From Hofstenia miamia (taxonomy: Eukaryota > Xenacoelomorpha > Acoela), in the NCBI GenBank assembly GCA_004352715.1, contig SCFE01000098.1:836156-900155 (forward strand): a DNA stretch of 64,000 nt, in the 5' to 3' direction. A model generated the notes under the pieces. It was not told the DNA's origin, did not search any database, and saw only the letters and a list, made by a program, of their open reading frames with translations. This document shows positions 26,210-37,088 of this stretch, piece after piece. The position numbers and the translations under genes were made by a program. Position 1 is the stretch's first letter. Each line of letters begins with the position of its first letter.

Positions 26210-29200
26210 TCAAGGCAGCGGCGAGTGAGGGGGGGCACAATATAATGACTAAAGAAGCCTTGCCATAGTTGCGGCTGCCGGGTAGAGCAAATGTTAATGT
26301 TGTACTCCTAATTCAACTTAAACAGCTGCATTTTCAAAAAAATATGAAAATATAAAATAAATCGAATTAAAATTAGCACAGACAATTTACAGATAATAGA
26401 CTTCATAGGCACGACTTGAATCATCTCTCTAAATACTACAAGATTGACATGTACTTTTGTTGGAAAAGCAAATTGTGGTAGAAGGCGAAATAAGTAGATT
26501 TGAAAAAAGTTAAAAAACAGGTGCTGAAGTAAAATTACCCTTATGATGATTATTGTAATGAAGAAGGATTGCTTGATAATAAGAAATGTAATTCGATGTT
26601 TTCGATAACTCCTGTTCAACAAACAAACATACGTGTCTACACACGTATGTTGATTACACTTCCTCTAAAAATTTTTGCTGGACACAGAGTGGGATGAACA
26701 CTTAGAATACATTCCGGAAACGCAAAAATGTTGTAAACAATTGAACTGAATTTCGTTTCAGCAACTCAATATTTAATGCCTTAATGACCTGAAAATAACA
26801 GTTTTGCATGTCTTGGCTATTCCCATTAGTTATGCACTAGATCAAAGACTTTTCTCGAATTGGTATCAAATGTAGAGATCAAAGAAAGCCAATGAAGCTA
26901 CACATAATTTAAATACTTGCCAAAGCAGTTTACGACGACTAATTAATATCTTGTAGAGTGAAAAAAACAATTCAAATTGGAGGAATTTGCGAAGAGAAAG
27001 TGCAAAAAGTGAGAACTTTAGCTTACATTTACACAAAGTTGATATTACCTTTGCCCCGTCGAAAATTATCAAATATCACGAAAAATTTAACAGTGCCGAT
27101 CCATTAATATATTTTGATATTCAAATTAGTGTCCGTCTTAGCACCATCTTACCTTACGAAATACATATGTCTTGTAAATATGTACAAAATTGTAAATAAA
27201 TTGAAAAGAAGCTGTATATGTAAAATTTTCAATGTAAACAAAAGAACAGAGAAATGTATAAAAAAATTAAAATAATTAACAATTACTGGAAAGGTGCATT
27301 CAACAATAACAACGGCGAAAATCTGGAATAATCTACCACAAAATGTACGTAAATCTTCATCATCACATAAGTTCAAGAAATTGTTAAAAAACATGCTTGC
27401 TAATCAATTTAAATACGAATATTCAAATAAATTAAATAATTGGCGAAAATTTGTGTTTTTAATTTAAATTGTTTTTTTAATTTTATTGTATTGTAATTTT
27501 ATTTGTATATTTATTGTAAGTAGNTTTTGAATAAAATAAATTGTTTTGACATGTATATATATATATATACATATATATACATATATATATATATATATAC
27601 TTTGTACAGTAAAAATAAGCATGCAGAATATAAAGCTATTAAATAAAAAAATAATATTTAATAAGATTTCTTAAAAAATACTTATTTAGCAAAGTACACA
27701 ATTATGCGTTTGCATGTTTGAATATTAGGCCCTTTGCCCATCTATGTATTACTACAGACTTGTACTCAAAGATGGTGTCTATGATGCAAAATAAAATATT
27801 GGAGAAAAATCAATTATAATAAAGATTCAGAATTTAACAAATTCCTTGTCTGACCTTTCTCGTAAAGATGACTGAGAATTAATTTGGAGAAATATTAAAG
27901 ATTCAGAAAACGCCATTAAGATATGGTAATAAAACAAAATTTCAATATATGTAGACAGTAAGAATATTTTGCAGCAAAACCATTTACAACAAAACTAAAT
28001 AATGAGTCTTAAGATTGGAATGATTCATGGATTTGGAATTAACCGGTTTAAGCAATTAATACAAAAATTTAAAAATACGAAACTTGTTGCGAAATAAGTC
28101 TTTGAAGTAACCTTTGACACCTTATCCATGCATTTATTCGAAGATAATATTGTAACGTATATGGTTACTGATTTGAAGGTCTGGCAGCAGTGTTAAATGG
28201 ACCAATAATTTATAGTCCTTACCCGGAACCCGTTTTAGCCTATTTCGCTATTTCTATTGTTGCGGCTAGATAATAGCCCTTTTTCTATTTTACATGTAAA
28301 ATATTCACTACCTGCTCAGGTTCTGAATCATGCTAGGCATTTTCTTGTAACAAGATTTCCACTAGCAAAAACAAAATAACATGAACTTAAAAATAATAAA
28401 AATTCTAACTACTATATCTTTAGTGGAAACCTGCTTGAAAGAATGGGCTTTGGCAACCCGTTTAGACGACTCTAGTAAATGACATTGACCATATACGTTT
28501 CGGGTACGTAAGAATTCTCTGATAGAAATGATTCACTGAAAACTGCGTTGGTTTTCATGTAATGAACAGGAATAACAATTATATATTTCATTTAAAATTT
28601 TTTCAATAAATGCAATCTGAATCTGTCTACATGTCATTAATAATTAGGATTTGTAAACAAGAAAAAGCAAGTGGAAAACGGAACTTTAGTGTGTATTAGG
28701 GTAAATTATTGACTTACGATTTTCTCTCATCAAAATTGTTATCAAGTTCATCGCGAAGAGACAAAGCCTGCAAACTGAATGAAGTTGAAATGGCTGCTGT
28801 GGATTTGGGAGATTCAGGTTTATCCATTGACTGTGATTTTGACGCAGCGAATGAAGACTTTTTTGTTTCAAAACTGTCCAAAAGATCTGATATACTCACT
28901 TCCAAATTCTCTGATCTAAAATTGCAATGTTAGAATAAATTAATACACTTACACAATGCACAGCCTAAACGCATAGATAATCAACGATTCGCATTTCTTA
29001 AAAAGTTTCTCAGATCGAGAGGGATAGCGTACATACCTGTAAATAATCTAAAAGTCCCACAATGTTATAAAATGTGCAGTCTCAGAATCAGAACGCATTA
29101 ATATGGTTGCTATGAAATCAGCATTCAAATTACCTGTTTACACTATAGGCGAGACTTGGAGGAGGCGGTCGTGGAGGTGGCTGCCGTTTCTTTGGAACGC

Positions 29201-29217
29201 TATATACATCTTTCATC
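6298..29217 (-). CDS. TEX2: TEX2-like SMP/PH lipid-transfer protein, N-terminal half (partial)
   Basis: Six minus-strand exons join without phase conflict: 29217-29134, 28915-28718, 15234-15069, 9143-8880, 7098-6892, 6412-6298, about 344 codons. Exons 1-4 encode a disordered region rich in Pro and Ser (KKRQPPPRPPPSLAYS, then repeated SPPLR motifs). Exons 5-6 start a folded PH-like domain: RLEGHKLRLQTPKREMSKKA followed by VELVPHGIIDKRQFSRKYPI matches my memory of the same part of vertebrate TEX2 (RLEG, LRL, ASY, LVP and KYPI in the same order). TEX2 is an ER membrane protein with an SMP domain that moves lipids at contact sites, related to yeast Nvj2. The SMP domain is not seen here and should lie left of the window. 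The first ATG, 29215-29213, follows an acceptor AG, so earlier exons may exist. The transmembrane part is not found; see findings. Confidence 0.75.
7783..8548. other. assembly gap, 766 N
   Basis: Unsequenced. It lies between TEX2 exons 9143-8880 and 7098-6892. ORFs drawn through it are meaningless. Confidence 1.
9787..9794. repeat. 8-bp target duplication, left side of outer hAT
   Basis: GTTTAGAC directly before the element end TAGGGCTATCGCG. The matching copy TTTTAGAC follows the other end at 14668-14675, differing at the first base. Eight-base duplications are diagnostic of the hAT superfamily. Confidence 0.8.
9998..11050 (+). pseudogene. BED zinc finger of the outer hAT, split by a nested element
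   Basis: The left part (to 10106) reads AWEFFDKSNDRKTVTCKQC then VVVFPFHGTTS. If the nested element and one duplication copy are skipped, the frame continues from 10977 as TTPSHLLNKHFQLYATERG. Together these give the BED pattern: Trp/Phe start, C-x2-C (CKQC), then H-x4-H (HLLNKH). That the frame resumes exactly across the insertion confirms both the host gene and the insertion site. BED fingers bind DNA at transposon ends. Confidence 0.8.
10107..10968 (+). mobile_element. nested hAT element, 862 bp, non-autonomous
   Basis: Perfect terminal inverted repeat: CAGGGATTGGAAATTATTTA at the left and its complement ending CCAATCCCTG at the right. Both sides carry an identical 8-bp duplication CAACATCA (10099-10106 and 10969-10976). 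The interior keeps scraps of a different hAT transposase: KCKCGRMRKQKKNSGYANLL with THIHNDYPEH, a BED-like finger (about 10577-10671). A later stretch (about 10730-10890) has DWIV and KKYTNLEKLYK-like hAT residues in broken frames. Subterminal DNA is full of AATTATTTATT repeats. It is thus an internally deleted copy of an autonomous hAT. Confidence 0.88.
11118..12933. mobile_element. possible third insert inside the outer hAT, palindromic ends, 870-N gap
   Basis: The left boundary motif GTGTACTTTTTTGAGTACAC (11119-11138) is a hairpin. The right motif TGTACTCAAAAGAGTACA (12916-12933) is also a hairpin and is the inverted counterpart of the left one. Coding of the outer hAT is lost after about 11050 and resumes after about 13160, so foreign DNA in between is likely. 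Short minus-strand ORFs (11489-11683, with several Cys/His) are unrecognised. The class is unknown, and the gap at 11768-12637 hides the core. Confidence 0.4.
11768..12637. other. assembly gap, 870 N
   Basis: Unsequenced, inside the outer hAT and the possible third insert. Confidence 1.
13163..14561 (+). pseudogene. hAT transposase core, frameshifted
   Basis: Segments in several frames follow the hAT order: VDGVGFCELIQAAVPG (13175-13240), ITSKIWTSIGMRPYITVTAH (from 13303), LVAYVHDGAAAINLSG, NCYVHMLNLCVKK (the C-x2-H-x-L-N-L block), LQPFKSATKFF, and the C-terminal dimerisation block LAIPAGSVFSETVFSTAGKI ending KLIFLHKND at 14561. The usual catalytic Asp in the T-D-x-W-T-S motif is Lys here, so the enzyme would be inactive even without the frameshifts. 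It belongs to the element at 9795-14667. Confidence 0.88.
14668..14675. repeat. 8-bp target duplication, right side of outer hAT
   Basis: TTTTAGAC, seven of eight bases equal to the left copy at 9787-9794. Confidence 0.8.
15235..18059. other. TEX2 intron, nothing recognised
   Basis: Part of the 13.5 kb intron between exons 28718 and 15234. AT-rich, no coding signal. Confidence 0.5.
18060..19760 (-). mobile_element. LINE with endonuclease and RT parts, decayed
   Basis: Read on the minus strand, pieces appear in the right order for an APE-endonuclease LINE. They are EMWFNSTPVELFNF with later KERGSINN (about 19640-19520), KGYLYFWDFNINYIDKSEAA (about 19340-19280, the GDFN block with Gly changed to Trp), KNKWAFIRLFNREKGQI (about 18830), STNRSRVQMGK (about 18320), and TPQGTVFVQPPIVFNLYIND then VQFADYYGVE (about 18270-18150), the FADD block changed to FADY. 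Many stops and frameshifts. It sits in the large TEX2 intron in the same orientation as the gene. Confidence 0.75.
19761..23266. other. TEX2 intron, one possible transposon end
   Basis: No gene seen. ACAGGGTGTACCATAAG at about 21868 resembles a DNA-transposon terminus, but no inverted partner was found. Confidence 0.4.
23267..24059. mobile_element. CAGTGGCG-ended repeat, 793 bp, probable non-autonomous hAT
   Basis: Left end CAGTGGCGCG, right end read backwards CAGTGGCGTACGCAGGGGG. A G/C homopolymer patch lies just inside the right end (24014-24045). Flanking eight bases TATTTGGC and CATATGTC agree at five positions only, so a decayed duplication is possible. No convincing coding sequence. 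Confidence 0.5.
24060..27275. other. TEX2 intron, nothing recognised apart from the TA array
   Basis: A GC-rich patch CTTTCCGCGCCGCGGACATG at about 25159 stands out from the AT-rich surroundings. Short ORFs lack domain signals. Confidence 0.4.
26037..26206. repeat. TA microsatellite with 123-N gap
   Basis: TA repeats on both sides of N at 26050-26172; the array probably broke the assembly. A G-run sequence AGGCAGCGGCGAGTGAGG follows at about 26213. Confidence 0.95.
27276..27523 (+). mobile_element. LINE 3' end fragment
   Basis: The open frame 27276-27467 reads TAKIWNNLPQNVRKSSSSHK then FKKLLKNMLANQFKYE and stops. WNNLP followed by FK-x2-LK is the usual C-terminus of CR1/L2/Jockey-type LINEs. 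A short AT-rich 3' UTR follows, with a single unknown base at 27524 and a TA microsatellite. A stop codon lies in this frame just upstream (27273-27275). Confidence 0.7.
27550..27600. repeat. TA-rich microsatellite
   Basis: Interrupted TA/CATA repeat after the LINE tail. Further TA runs are at 7258-7281 and 7687-7708. Confidence 0.9.
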
Positions 29218-31595
29218 TCTAAAACAAATTCACACTTAAGTGATACATAGATGTAAATAATTATCAAGCAAGCACACATTTCTCATTCGATGAGTCATGC
29301 ATAACCGCACAACACTAATGTACATACTTCTGAAGAATGATGTCGCGCAAATTCATTTATGAATTTTGAATTATAGTGCATGAATTGGAAACAAATTTTA
29401 CCTATCATTTAGAAAGTCATTCCTCAAATTCACAAAAATTAATACTCTCTTAGCCGATACATATTGAATTTCAAATGAAAATTGTACTGAAATTTCATAT
29501 TGATAACATCCTTCTATGAGATGCACATTTATATTAAGTAACCGAGAATTTAAACAATTATTAATTTCAATCAATGGATAAACATATATACGTATGTAAA
29601 AATACATGTGCGTAACAGAAAGCGATTTTCTATGTTCTGAAAGAATTTGATTTTAAAATATTTGATCACTGCAATAATATTTATCTAATGCACAGTTTGT
29701 AAACTGTCGCGCGCGCCCACATATCAGCGTTTGCTACAAAACAATACAATAGTTAGCTGCTACTTTTCAGTAATTAAGTTTGCAAATCATTATACAAAAT
29801 GCATACATCTATTACATTTATGGTTAGAAAATATAAGAATTTTTGTAGTAGGCGCCTAAAATATACTGCCGACCTTGGACTAACACAATGACAAATCAAC
29901 AAATTAGCAATTGCAAACTAAACCAATAACATTCATTTCGGCCACAGGTATATTAAACATGTAATTTACAAATACAAACCGGTAGTGATAATAAACACTC
30001 GAGGTATCACGTGTACTAGTAAATTCACATACTAAATCAATACAAGACGTTGACACTAATATTGCAGAATTGAACTCAATTTATCTGTTTATAATGTATG
30101 CATAGAAAATAACTTAAAGTAGACACAGATGTCATTAGAAAAGTCATAACTACAGGTTAACAATTGACAGATAAAATATATTATGAAATTATTCTTAATT
30201 GAGCTCCTTGGTAATAAAAAATAGTTTGTTTTAAACCGCACATTTGTCCTATATATTTATATTATTTTATAGTATTTCAAACTGCATTTAGAAAAATTCG
30301 AAAGTGGTTAAAACACGTTAAAGTGATATTGAAAGCCGACAAAATTAAACAAAGATGATGTAATAGAATAAACAATTCCGAATTGTATGAATAAATCTAC
30401 TGAGACAAGAACATGCATTAAATAAGCAAACAATTTTCAAAAAGAACATTTATTACTGAATAACATTTCCCACACAGCATATACTACATGTAAATGTATC
30501 TTCTTCAACTTTACGTGAAACATTGCTAACTGTACAAAATGTTATGATCTGATTTATGTGGGTTGTTTGTAATGTAATAACACTGCAAAGCATGACTTAG
30601 GTTAACATAGGCTATAAATCCCATTCGAATTCACATTATTGTAAAACCTTAACACTTCAGCAGTGCATCAAGATTAACCAGGGCAAAACTTGAATAAGAG
30701 AGAGTATTTTACTATCAATGGAAAAATTAATGTTTATGGTAAAGTGGAAAACTTGAGTTCGAATCTGGTTTACGTTTCACGAAGAATTTGTTTTGGCATT
30801 TTTATCATGTTTTTGTAGTAAAATTGGAATAAAGTGAAACAAATTATTGTATAACGCATAAAATGGTAAAAAATTTAATATCATAACTGTAACACCATAA
30901 GAAAATGGAATGTATTTCAAAAGACTATTCTGAACTGAGGAATATAAATTGAATTGTAGAAAAATCAATTTAAATGCAAATTTCTCACAAGCGACGTTGA
31001 AATATAATTTCCTTCTGAAGCTTATTGCGACATGTTAAGTTCAGCAATTCAACTGGAAATTTGCATATATCAGCCAATTTCTGAATTAAGTTCACGAAAA
31101 CTGAGTATGCAAGTGCTCATACTATTCGCACAGTGTTAAAAAGTGGACTAGGAGATTTTTTGAGACCATAATTCAATCACACAATGGAGGCGTATTCAGG
31201 AAAACCTACTCGTTGGGATTCGGTGATTTGTGACTTAAGAGTGTTTAGTCGAAATTATTTTTAAATTCAATTTGTAAAAATTAGATTAGAACATACATGA
31301 AGCACAATAGATTTACCAAATCGCAAAAGTTTTTTTCTACTAGCGTTTAAAATTTATTACTTTGAGAACTTAGATAGAATTTATCTTATATAGAGTGATG
31401 GCATTGAATAATAATGCTAAGCATATTTCTCCCAACCATAGATTAGCATCTATATGAATAACATAACAGTAAAGTACATCACTAATAAGTTTTTCATTTG
31501 AAAGGAAAATTATAAATTCTGCAACATTCATAATAAAAGAAATGTTTTGGAGTCGTTGAAAATAGCGATAAATTCAATATAATATAAAACTCCGA

Positions 31596-31596
<1 letters not shown>
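29218..31596. other. upstream of or within the TEX2 5' region, nothing recognised
   Basis: AT-rich with no clear exon. It may hold the TEX2 promoter or 5' exons that I cannot identify. Confidence 0.4.
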
Positions 31597-31650
<54 letters not shown>

Positions 31651-32655
31651 TTACANNNNNNNNNNNNNNNNNNNNNNNNNNNNNNNNNNNNNNNNNNNNN
31701 NNNNNNNNNNNNNNNNNNNNNNNNNNNNNNNNNNNNNNNNNNNNNNNNNNNNNNNNNNNNNNNNNNNNNNNNNNNNNNNNNNNNNNNNNNNNNNNNNNNN
31801 NNNNNNNNNNNNNNNNNNNNNNNNNNNNNNNNNNNNNNNNNNNNNNNNNNNNNNNNNNNNNNNNNNNNNNNNNNNNNNNNNNNNNNNNNNNNNNNNNNNN
31901 NNNNNNNNNNNNNNNNNNNNNNNNNNNNNNNNNNNNNNNNNNNNNNNNNNNNNNNNNNNNNNNNNNNNNNNNNNNNNNNNNNNNNNNNNNNNNNNNNNNN
32001 NNNNNNNNNNNNNNNNNNNNNNNNNNNNNNNNNNNNNNNNNNNNNNNNNNNNNNNNNNNNNNNNNNNNNNNNNNNNNNNNNNNNNNNNNNNNNNNNNNNN
32101 NNNNNNNNNNNNNNNNNNNNNNNNNNNNNNNNNNNNNNNNNNNNNNNNNNNNNNNNNNNNNNNNNNNNNNNNNNNNNNNNNNNNNNNNNNNNNNNNNNNN
32201 NNNNNNNNNNNNNNNNNNNNNNNNNNNNNNNNNNNNNNNNNNNNNNNNNNNNNNNNNNNNNNNNNNNNNNNNNNNNNNNNNNNNNNNNNNNNNNNNNNNN
32301 NNNNNNNNNNNNNNNNNNNNNNNNNNNNNNNNNNNNNNNNNNNNNNNNNNNNNNNNNNNNNNNNNNNNNNNNNNNNNNNNNNNNNNNNNNNNNNNNNNNN
32401 NNNNNNNNNNNNNNNNNNNNNNNNNNNNNNNNNNNNNNNNNNNNNNNNNNNNNNNNNNNNNNNNNNNNNNNNNNNNNNNNNNNNNNNNNNNNNNNNNNNN
32501 NNNNNNNNNNNNNNNNNNNNNNNNNNNNNNNNNNNNNNNNNNNNNNNNNNNNNNNNNNNNNNNNNNNNNNNNNNNNNNNNNNNNNNNNNNNNNNNNNNNN
32601 NNNNNNNNNNNNNNNNNNNNNNNNNNNNNNNNNNNNNNNNNNNNNNNNNNNNNNN
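31597..32655. repeat. ATT microsatellite followed by a gap of exactly 1000 N
   Basis: ATT repeats at 31597-31645, then N at 31656-32655. A round 1000 is usually a placeholder, so the true distance is unknown. Confidence 0.95.
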
Positions 32656-32880
32656 GATCACCTAGTCTAACCATGCCTTATAAGAACTACATTATATGAG
32701 CATGAAACTCCGATGTTTTTGTCAAAATTCCTCTAAATTCAAATAGGAAATACTTAAGGTTATTATCTATTTTTTTGGGCTTTAATACCATGTATTGAAA
32801 GTTCGCACATATTATAATATCTGCTCTAGGCTTACATGCGTTTTGTTACATTATTTATTATTGAATCAAGGTTCCATGAT

Positions 32881-33140
32881 TACTTCAATCTTATTTATCA
32901 TATAAAACGCCTTTATTAGCCATTTCCTCTCAAAACTAAGGGTCCAACATCAGATCTGTGCGGATGATGCACAATTTTCTATTCCAGCCAATTTTTCAGA
33001 GACATCCAAGATACGAAATGAAGCATTAGCTTTTATAACGTCAAGGAAAAATAGAGTAGCATCTGCTTCTCAGGTGCTAAATTCAGACGAAACTGAATTT
33101 ATGGTGTTTAATGTTAACTCTTCTACCACCACAAGTTCAT
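32881..33140 (+). repeat. 260-bp direct tandem duplication, copy 1 (LINE RT piece)
   Basis: Identical to 33141-33400 apart from the last base. It contains the ICADDAQFS reverse-transcriptase block. Such a perfect duplicate within an old, decayed LINE points to a recent event or an assembly overlap error. Confidence 0.9.
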
Positions 33141-33849
33141 TACTTCAATCTTATTTATCATATAAAACGCCTTTATTAGCCATTTCCTCTCAAAACTAAG
33201 GGTCCAACATCAGATCTGTGCGGATGATGCACAATTTTCTATTCCAGCCAATTTTTCAGAGACATCCAAGATACGAAATGAAGCATTAGCTTTTATAACG
33301 TCAAGGAAAAATAGAGTAGCATCTGCTTCTCAGGTGCTAAATTCAGACGAAACTGAATTTATGGTGTTTAATGTTAACTCTTCTACCACCACAAGTTCAC
33401 CAATTAGAAATTTAGGGCTTAAAATTGAATTTTCACGTTAGAAATTTTGTCAGAACGTGCAATAGAATCATTCAAAATCTTCTTAGGAATCCATTTCATG
33501 AAGGGATGTCTCATGGAAACTAGTAGCTCACTTGTTGCTAAATTGCAAATGGTTCAGAACAATGCAGCAAGTTTCGTTTTTGGCTTAAGATACCCAAAAG
33601 ATTATCAATAAAGTTTGCCTTGCTCTTTGGAAAACCCTCAATAACATGGGCCCGAGTATATATCGGAACTCCTTAGTAAGCGATTAAGCATTAATCATTT
33701 TAAAATTTCTTGCTCATACTCACGAACTAAGTCTTTCCTTCCGAGGGGCCAGGCTGTTTCATAATTTTTCTGCTGGAATTAGAAATGAGGTTAACTTGTC
33801 TCAATTTAAAAATAGACTAAAGCAGCACTTTTTTGTGAATAACTTTTAG
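32940..33849 (+). mobile_element. CR1/L2-like LINE fragment, RT to C-terminus
   Basis: Contains ICADDAQFSIPANFSETS (YADD block, present twice because of the tandem duplication), SSLVAKLQMVQNNAASFVFG, SCSYSRTKSFLPRGQAV and the C-terminal LSQFKNRLKQHFFVNNF with TAG at 33847-33849. These are the ordered landmarks of the last third of a CR1/L2-type ORF2. Frames shift several times, so the copy is dead. An ATT microsatellite follows at 33917-33941. Confidence 0.75.
33141..33400 (+). repeat. 260-bp direct tandem duplication, copy 2
   Basis: Second copy of 32881-33140, immediately adjacent. The LINE reading continues from this copy into NLGLKIEFS and the C-terminal region. Confidence 0.9.
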
Positions 33850-33942
33850 ATTATATTTGTAATAAATTTTTCTTAGAGCACTGGAATTATTTATAGGTAA
33901 GTATTAGAAATATATTATTAATATTATTATTATTATTATTTA

Positions 33943-34950
33943 GGAGAGATAGATAATGAATTTACATTTGAAAAATTTCTACTGAATAAGATTCAAAAAA
34001 TGACTGCAGGCGGCATTAAATATCTTTATCTCTTACGCAATGTGATATCAAGCAATTATCATAAACAACTAATACATGCTTTCTGTTTATCTCATTTTCA
34101 ATACTGTTCTTTTCTTTTAACTAACCTAAATTCGAAACATCGTATGCTTCTATCAAAGACATTTAATTGGTGTATAAAAACTCTAAACTTTGCACAAAAG
34201 CATGACGAAGCATCAGTATATCGTAATAAATATAAAATATTATCTCCGTTCTANGCAGGCATTAGATATCTTTATCACTTACGCAATGTGATATCAAGCA
34301 ATTATCATAAACAACTAATACATGCTTTCTGTTTATCTCATTTTCAATACTGTTCTTTTCTTTTAACTAACCTAAATTCGAAACATCGTATGCTTCTATC
34401 AAAGACATTTAATTGGTGTATAAAAACTCTAAACTTTGCACAAAAGCATGACGAAGCATCAGTATATCGTAATAAATATAAAATATTATCTCCGTTCTAT
34501 CAAATTCATATGCATATGCTATCTATCTTATTTAAATTCAAATCTCTACAAACATCTCTCCTTTTCCTTAATGACTATATTAAATTAAATGAGCGATCGC
34601 AAAAATTTTTTAGTTTAGATAAAAATTATAATGGCTTCCATCACATATCAATTAAATTGTGGAATAATTTAGATTATGAAACGCGAATAGAAAAAAACTA
34701 TAAAAAGTTTAAAAAAAATTGAAACAATTTCTTCTAATAAAACAGTATACATTAGGGGACGGTAATACACTTCATGCATTTGAAACATACATTCAACATT
34801 GAGCACCTACACAAACATCCACTCAAACATTGACTATATTATTATATATTGTACATATTAATTTGTAGTAATTTGTTCATGTTTATTTTCTTTTGTCATG
34901 TGTTAGTTTGTAGATATTGTATACATATAATGCGCAATAAATTTGCTCTG
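33943..34950 (+). mobile_element. LINE 3' end, ORF2 C-terminus plus 3' UTR, containing an internal duplication
   Basis: The frame begins about 33943 with EIDNEFTFEKFLLNKIQK and runs to the stop at 34720-34722. It includes YHKQLIHAFCLSHFQYCSFL, matching the Q-L-I-x-A-L-I-L-S-H-x-Y-C block of CR1-like elements, and the C-terminal HHISIKLWNNLDYETR. A 246-bp segment is repeated on both sides of a single N at 34254, so the 240-codon ORF is inflated. The 3' UTR ends near AATAAATTTGCTCTGACTC. Confidence 0.75.
34012..34499 (+). repeat. 246-bp-offset direct duplication around a single N
   Basis: 34012-34253 and 34258-34499 are the same sequence with only a few differences near the start (AAATATC/AGATATC and TCTCTTAC/TCACTTAC). 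The lone N at 34254 marks a join of unknown size. It is most simply an unmerged overlap or two alleles placed in tandem. Confidence 0.88.
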
Positions 34951-34956
34951 ACTCTT

Positions 34957-35790
34957 ATAGCCATAAGCGCCATTTTCCATTATTTGGATTCAATTTTTAT
35001 TGGATTTTAATGAAACTTGGTGTGTAGTTTTGCCGTGCAATGCTTCAAATGTGTAGTAAGTTTGAGCAAAATAGGAGTATTAGTTTAGAAGAAAAAGACC
35101 TTGAAAGTGTTCGAAAATGAACAATTATAAGGGCGCTACTGGTATACTATTTTGAACTATTATAATGGCGCTTATGTCTATTTTACTAAATATTATAATG
35201 GCGCTAGTGATTTAATTGTTATTTCTCATTTAATATAAGTATATTTATGTAATAAATGATTAAATAGGTGATAATAAACAGGAGTCTACATATTTGAACA
35301 ATTTTCCCGCTCTGATATTGGATTTGGAAGAAAATAATGATCCCGGCCTTTGTTATCAAAATTCCAGCTTGAAACAAACTGAAGAGAACATTATAGATGT
35401 AAAATTTAATTTTGAAGTGAATAAAAGAGGTCCGAAATCGATCTGAGAATTATTCGTCCCACAAACTAGGTTTTGGCAAGGGCACGACCCCTTGAAGAAA
35501 AATTTTTTTTCTTTAAAAAATCACAAAAGATATGGTTTAATTCAGCCTTTTCAATATGGATGTAAATATATACATAGGTATTTAGTATATAAACGCATTA
35601 AACAGGTTGTTATGAAAGAATTACATCTTAATAATAGTAATCGCCATAAGCGCCATTATAATAGTCAAGCAATTCCATTAGCGTCATTATAATAAATTTA
35701 GTCCAGTAGCGCCATTATAATTGTGCATGAAAGTGGCCAGTAGCGCCATTATAATTTCAGTGTCCATAAGCGCCATTATAATAATAATAA
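34957..35790. mobile_element. unclassified repeat with nine GCGCCATTATAAT-like motifs in inverted arms
   Basis: The motif CA[TG][AT]AGCGCCATTATAAT occurs at 35644, 35675 (AGCGTC variant), 35704, 35738 and 35765. Its reverse complement occurs at 35123, 35159 and 35192. A lone forward copy (CATAAGCGCCATTTTCC) stands at 34962. Spacing is about 27-36 bp. The arms flank a roughly 430-bp centre with no convincing gene. The arrangement resembles subterminal transposase-binding repeats of a non-autonomous DNA transposon, but the superfamily and true ends are not established. The right arm runs into an ATT microsatellite. Confidence 0.65.
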
Positions 35791-36113
35791 TTATTATTAT
35801 TAAGTAACATATTGAAAGAGTCGCATGGGCAGAGTTATATTAGTAAATTAACATTGATTAAAACTTCAATTAGTTTCACAGTACAATAAATTTTTATATA
35901 TTAACACAACTAGTACTACATATTGGAAGATTTAATCAGCCAATAGCCAATAATTGCATAAGTGTGAAAACAATCATTTGAACAATTTTGAGCATGGTAA
36001 AAGATTCTTCAATTTTAAGATTTAAACATAAAAAAGTCTATAAAATTCAATTACAAACACATAACAAAAATTCAAACCATAAATTATGCTTTTAAGCAAA
36101 TGGTAAAAACGAA

Positions 36114-36335
<222 letters not shown>

Positions 36336-37088
36336 CTAAAACTAAATTCAAAAGTAAAAAATGGCAATAAAAAACCAATGAAATAATTATGCAGCACCGA
36401 GATTAAATTCGTTTCAAAACTAGTGTTTGACGACAGGAGATTTTCGGGTGGCCACAAATATTAAAGCCGTTGTCAGTCACAAAATATTTATGGTATATAA
36501 TATTAACCACATTAATCATTATTTATTGCAAGAAACTTGTAAAATTCAATTTAAGTGGCAACACAAAACTTAAAATTCCCATTATTATATCAAAAGAATA
36601 TCAAATGCTTAACACAATATCTTAAATTTTATATTGATAGCTAAAAAATCAAGAAATTTTATACGTACATTGACCTGTTCAAAGAAGGTCCACTTTACGG
36701 CATAAAAACCGTTTTATATTTTTCATACTACTATTATTTGTATGAGCAAAAACTACTCAATTTTTTATGAAAGTAAATAGTGGAATTACAGAGGATGAGA
36801 TAAGATCAATCTTGAGCATCAAAAAGATTAATTTGGTTAACAATGGTGTGTCAAAAACTTTTCATGAAAATGGAAAACTATTTGAAATAAATTAATTCCT
36901 TTCATATACTTAAGTATTCTAACAATGCAATATACTGTACATTTGATGGATTTCTTGTGCACATATAAAATATATATCACATCATTCACTAAGTAAGTAA
37001 ATATTAAAAATTTATAAATAAAATTAAATTTCAATCAACGCGACTTATGTCGTTGATACATTTTAAACTGAACGCGATATATTTTTGG

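Noticed and set aside
28709-28933. Plus-strand 74-codon ORF
   Set aside because: It is the antisense shadow of the TEX2 exon at 28915-28718, which has splice sites and phase continuity.
8880-29217. Minus-strand Pro/Tyr-rich exons as a signalling adaptor of the GAB/Cas kind
   Set aside because: YDNL, YKNA, YSVP and PPPRPPP suggested SH2/SH3 docking, but the exons splice in phase to a TEX2 PH-like region, which explains them better.
34000-34722. A 240-codon ORF as a novel protein with an internal repeat
   Set aside because: It is a LINE C-terminus whose first part is duplicated across a single N; the repeat is most likely an assembly artefact.
35123-35782. Regularly spaced repeats as a CRISPR array
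   Set aside because: Repeats are short and imperfect, occur in both orientations, and lie in an animal genome with no cas genes; a transposon with subterminal repeats fits better.
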